A stretch of 6,324 bases of DNA from JBEKDJ01 sp050014415 (GTDB lineage: Bacteria; Desulfobacterota; BSN033; UBA1163), in assembly GCA_050014415.1 (NCBI GenBank), contig JBEKDJ010000290.1, positions 1-6,324 of the forward strand, in the 5' to 3' direction. This document shows, in pieces, positions 6,006 through 6,324 of the stretch. The first letter of the stretch is position 1, and the number at the start of each line of letters is the position of its first letter. A model generated the notes under the pieces. That model searched no databases. It saw nothing but the letters and a program-made list of their open reading frames with translations, and had not been told where the DNA came from. Made by a program: the position numbers and the translations under genes.

Positions 6006-6088
6006 ACCTCTCCCATTCGGGTTTATAAGATGTGATACACCGCCTTAAAGCCAGCCCAGATCATCGGCTAACATTAATTTTGGTATTG

Positions 6089-6324
6089 TTAATGAGTCAT
6101 GTACATACCGCCATCGGTCCCAATAACATTTCCCGTTATATGTCCGGACATAACATCCGAGGCAAAGAAGAGAACGGCATGAGCCACATCGATCGGCTTT
6201 GCTATCCTGCCCATAGGTGTCTTAGACTCAAAATCCTTGAGCATATTCTGTTTGTCCCCAGGAGATAGTGCACCTTTGACTGTCGCACTCCAAAGGCTAT
6301 CTCCGCCAATCTCATCAGGGCTTT
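6089..6324 (-). CDS. Short-chain dehydrogenase/reductase, C-terminal part (5' end beyond window)
   Basis: The last 77 residues of an SDR-family NAD(P)-dependent oxidoreductase, ending at a TAA at 6089-6091. The characteristic C-terminus is present: TPMGRIAKPIDVAHAVLFFA, SD, then SGHITGNVIGTDGGMYMTH. This corresponds to the PxGRxxxPxDVAxxVxFLASD...ITGxxxxVDGG signature of FabG-like and related classical SDRs. The Rossmann TGxxxGxG site and the YxxxK catalytic pair would lie outside the window, so cofactor and substrate cannot be judged. The gene reads towards the decayed island. No stop or frameshift is seen in the visible part. Confidence 0.85.
   Translation of the reverse strand, partial: SPDEIGGDSLWSATVKGALSPGDKQNMLKDFESKTPMGRIAKPIDVAHAVLFFASDVMSGHITGNVIGTDGGMYMTH

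Noticed and set aside
5898..6044. Minus-strand open frame ending ...LGYNTAELVARYRAHRDDDAI, in frame with the integrase fragment through a TAG; looked like a CoA-transferase tail or an amber-interrupted integrase.
   Set aside because: The plus strand of the same bases encodes a much clearer alcohol dehydrogenase segment (VTGHEFSGVVAEV), so the minus-strand frame is its antisense shadow. It also has no start codon and no HxLRH motif.
6032..6268. 78-codon plus-strand ORF at the right end.
   Set aside because: Antisense to the SDR gene, whose C-terminal signature is clear on the minus strand.

Overview
The window looks like a chromosomal stretch from a Gram-negative, moderate-GC bacterium. A Desulfobacterota/Deltaproteobacteria-like host is my guess from the gene set and style, not something the sequence proves. 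It divides into a conserved left part (1-5495) and a decayed, mobile-element-scarred right part (about 5496-6088), followed by the end of another gene.

Left part: on the minus strand, a MoxR-type AAA+ ATPase gene (1159-2007) is followed by a von Willebrand factor A (VWA, CoxE-like) gene that runs off the left edge (1-1079). This is the classic MoxR/VWA chaperone-type pair. Divergently, on the plus strand, lies a 14-helix DHA2-family drug/metabolite exporter of the MFS (2398-3795). Then comes a compact plus-strand pair, rph (RNase PH, 3944-4669) and rdgB/HAM1-type dITP/XTP pyrophosphatase (4683-5318), with a complete tRNA-Pro(TGG) just downstream (5418-5495). RNase PH trims tRNA 3' ends, so its position beside a tRNA gene is functionally apt, although that tRNA already encodes its own CCA.

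Right part: 151 bp after the tRNA, its last 29 bases, including CCA, are repeated exactly (5467-5495 and 5618-5646). The second copy is more than a bare attachment-site core. It also carries a recognisable anticodon arm with a shortened loop (5537-5554), separated from the T-arm/acceptor repeat by 63 bases (5555-5617) that can form two strong hairpins. The arrangement therefore looks like a tRNA-Pro 3' half with a structured insert where the variable loop should be. Eighteen bases further on, a minus-strand ORF encodes the C-terminal end of a tyrosine recombinase (His and nucleophilic Tyr present, rest missing). That fragment runs head-on into a plus-strand remnant of a zinc-dependent alcohol dehydrogenase (GHE motif present, catalytic Cys lost, stop codons). 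The simplest reading is the scar of an integrative element that used the tRNA-Pro 3' end as its attachment site and has since collapsed. The window ends in the C-terminal 77 residues of a short-chain dehydrogenase/reductase on the minus strand.

The most notable signal is the tRNA-Pro duplication with its structured insert. No complete undescribed system is visible here.
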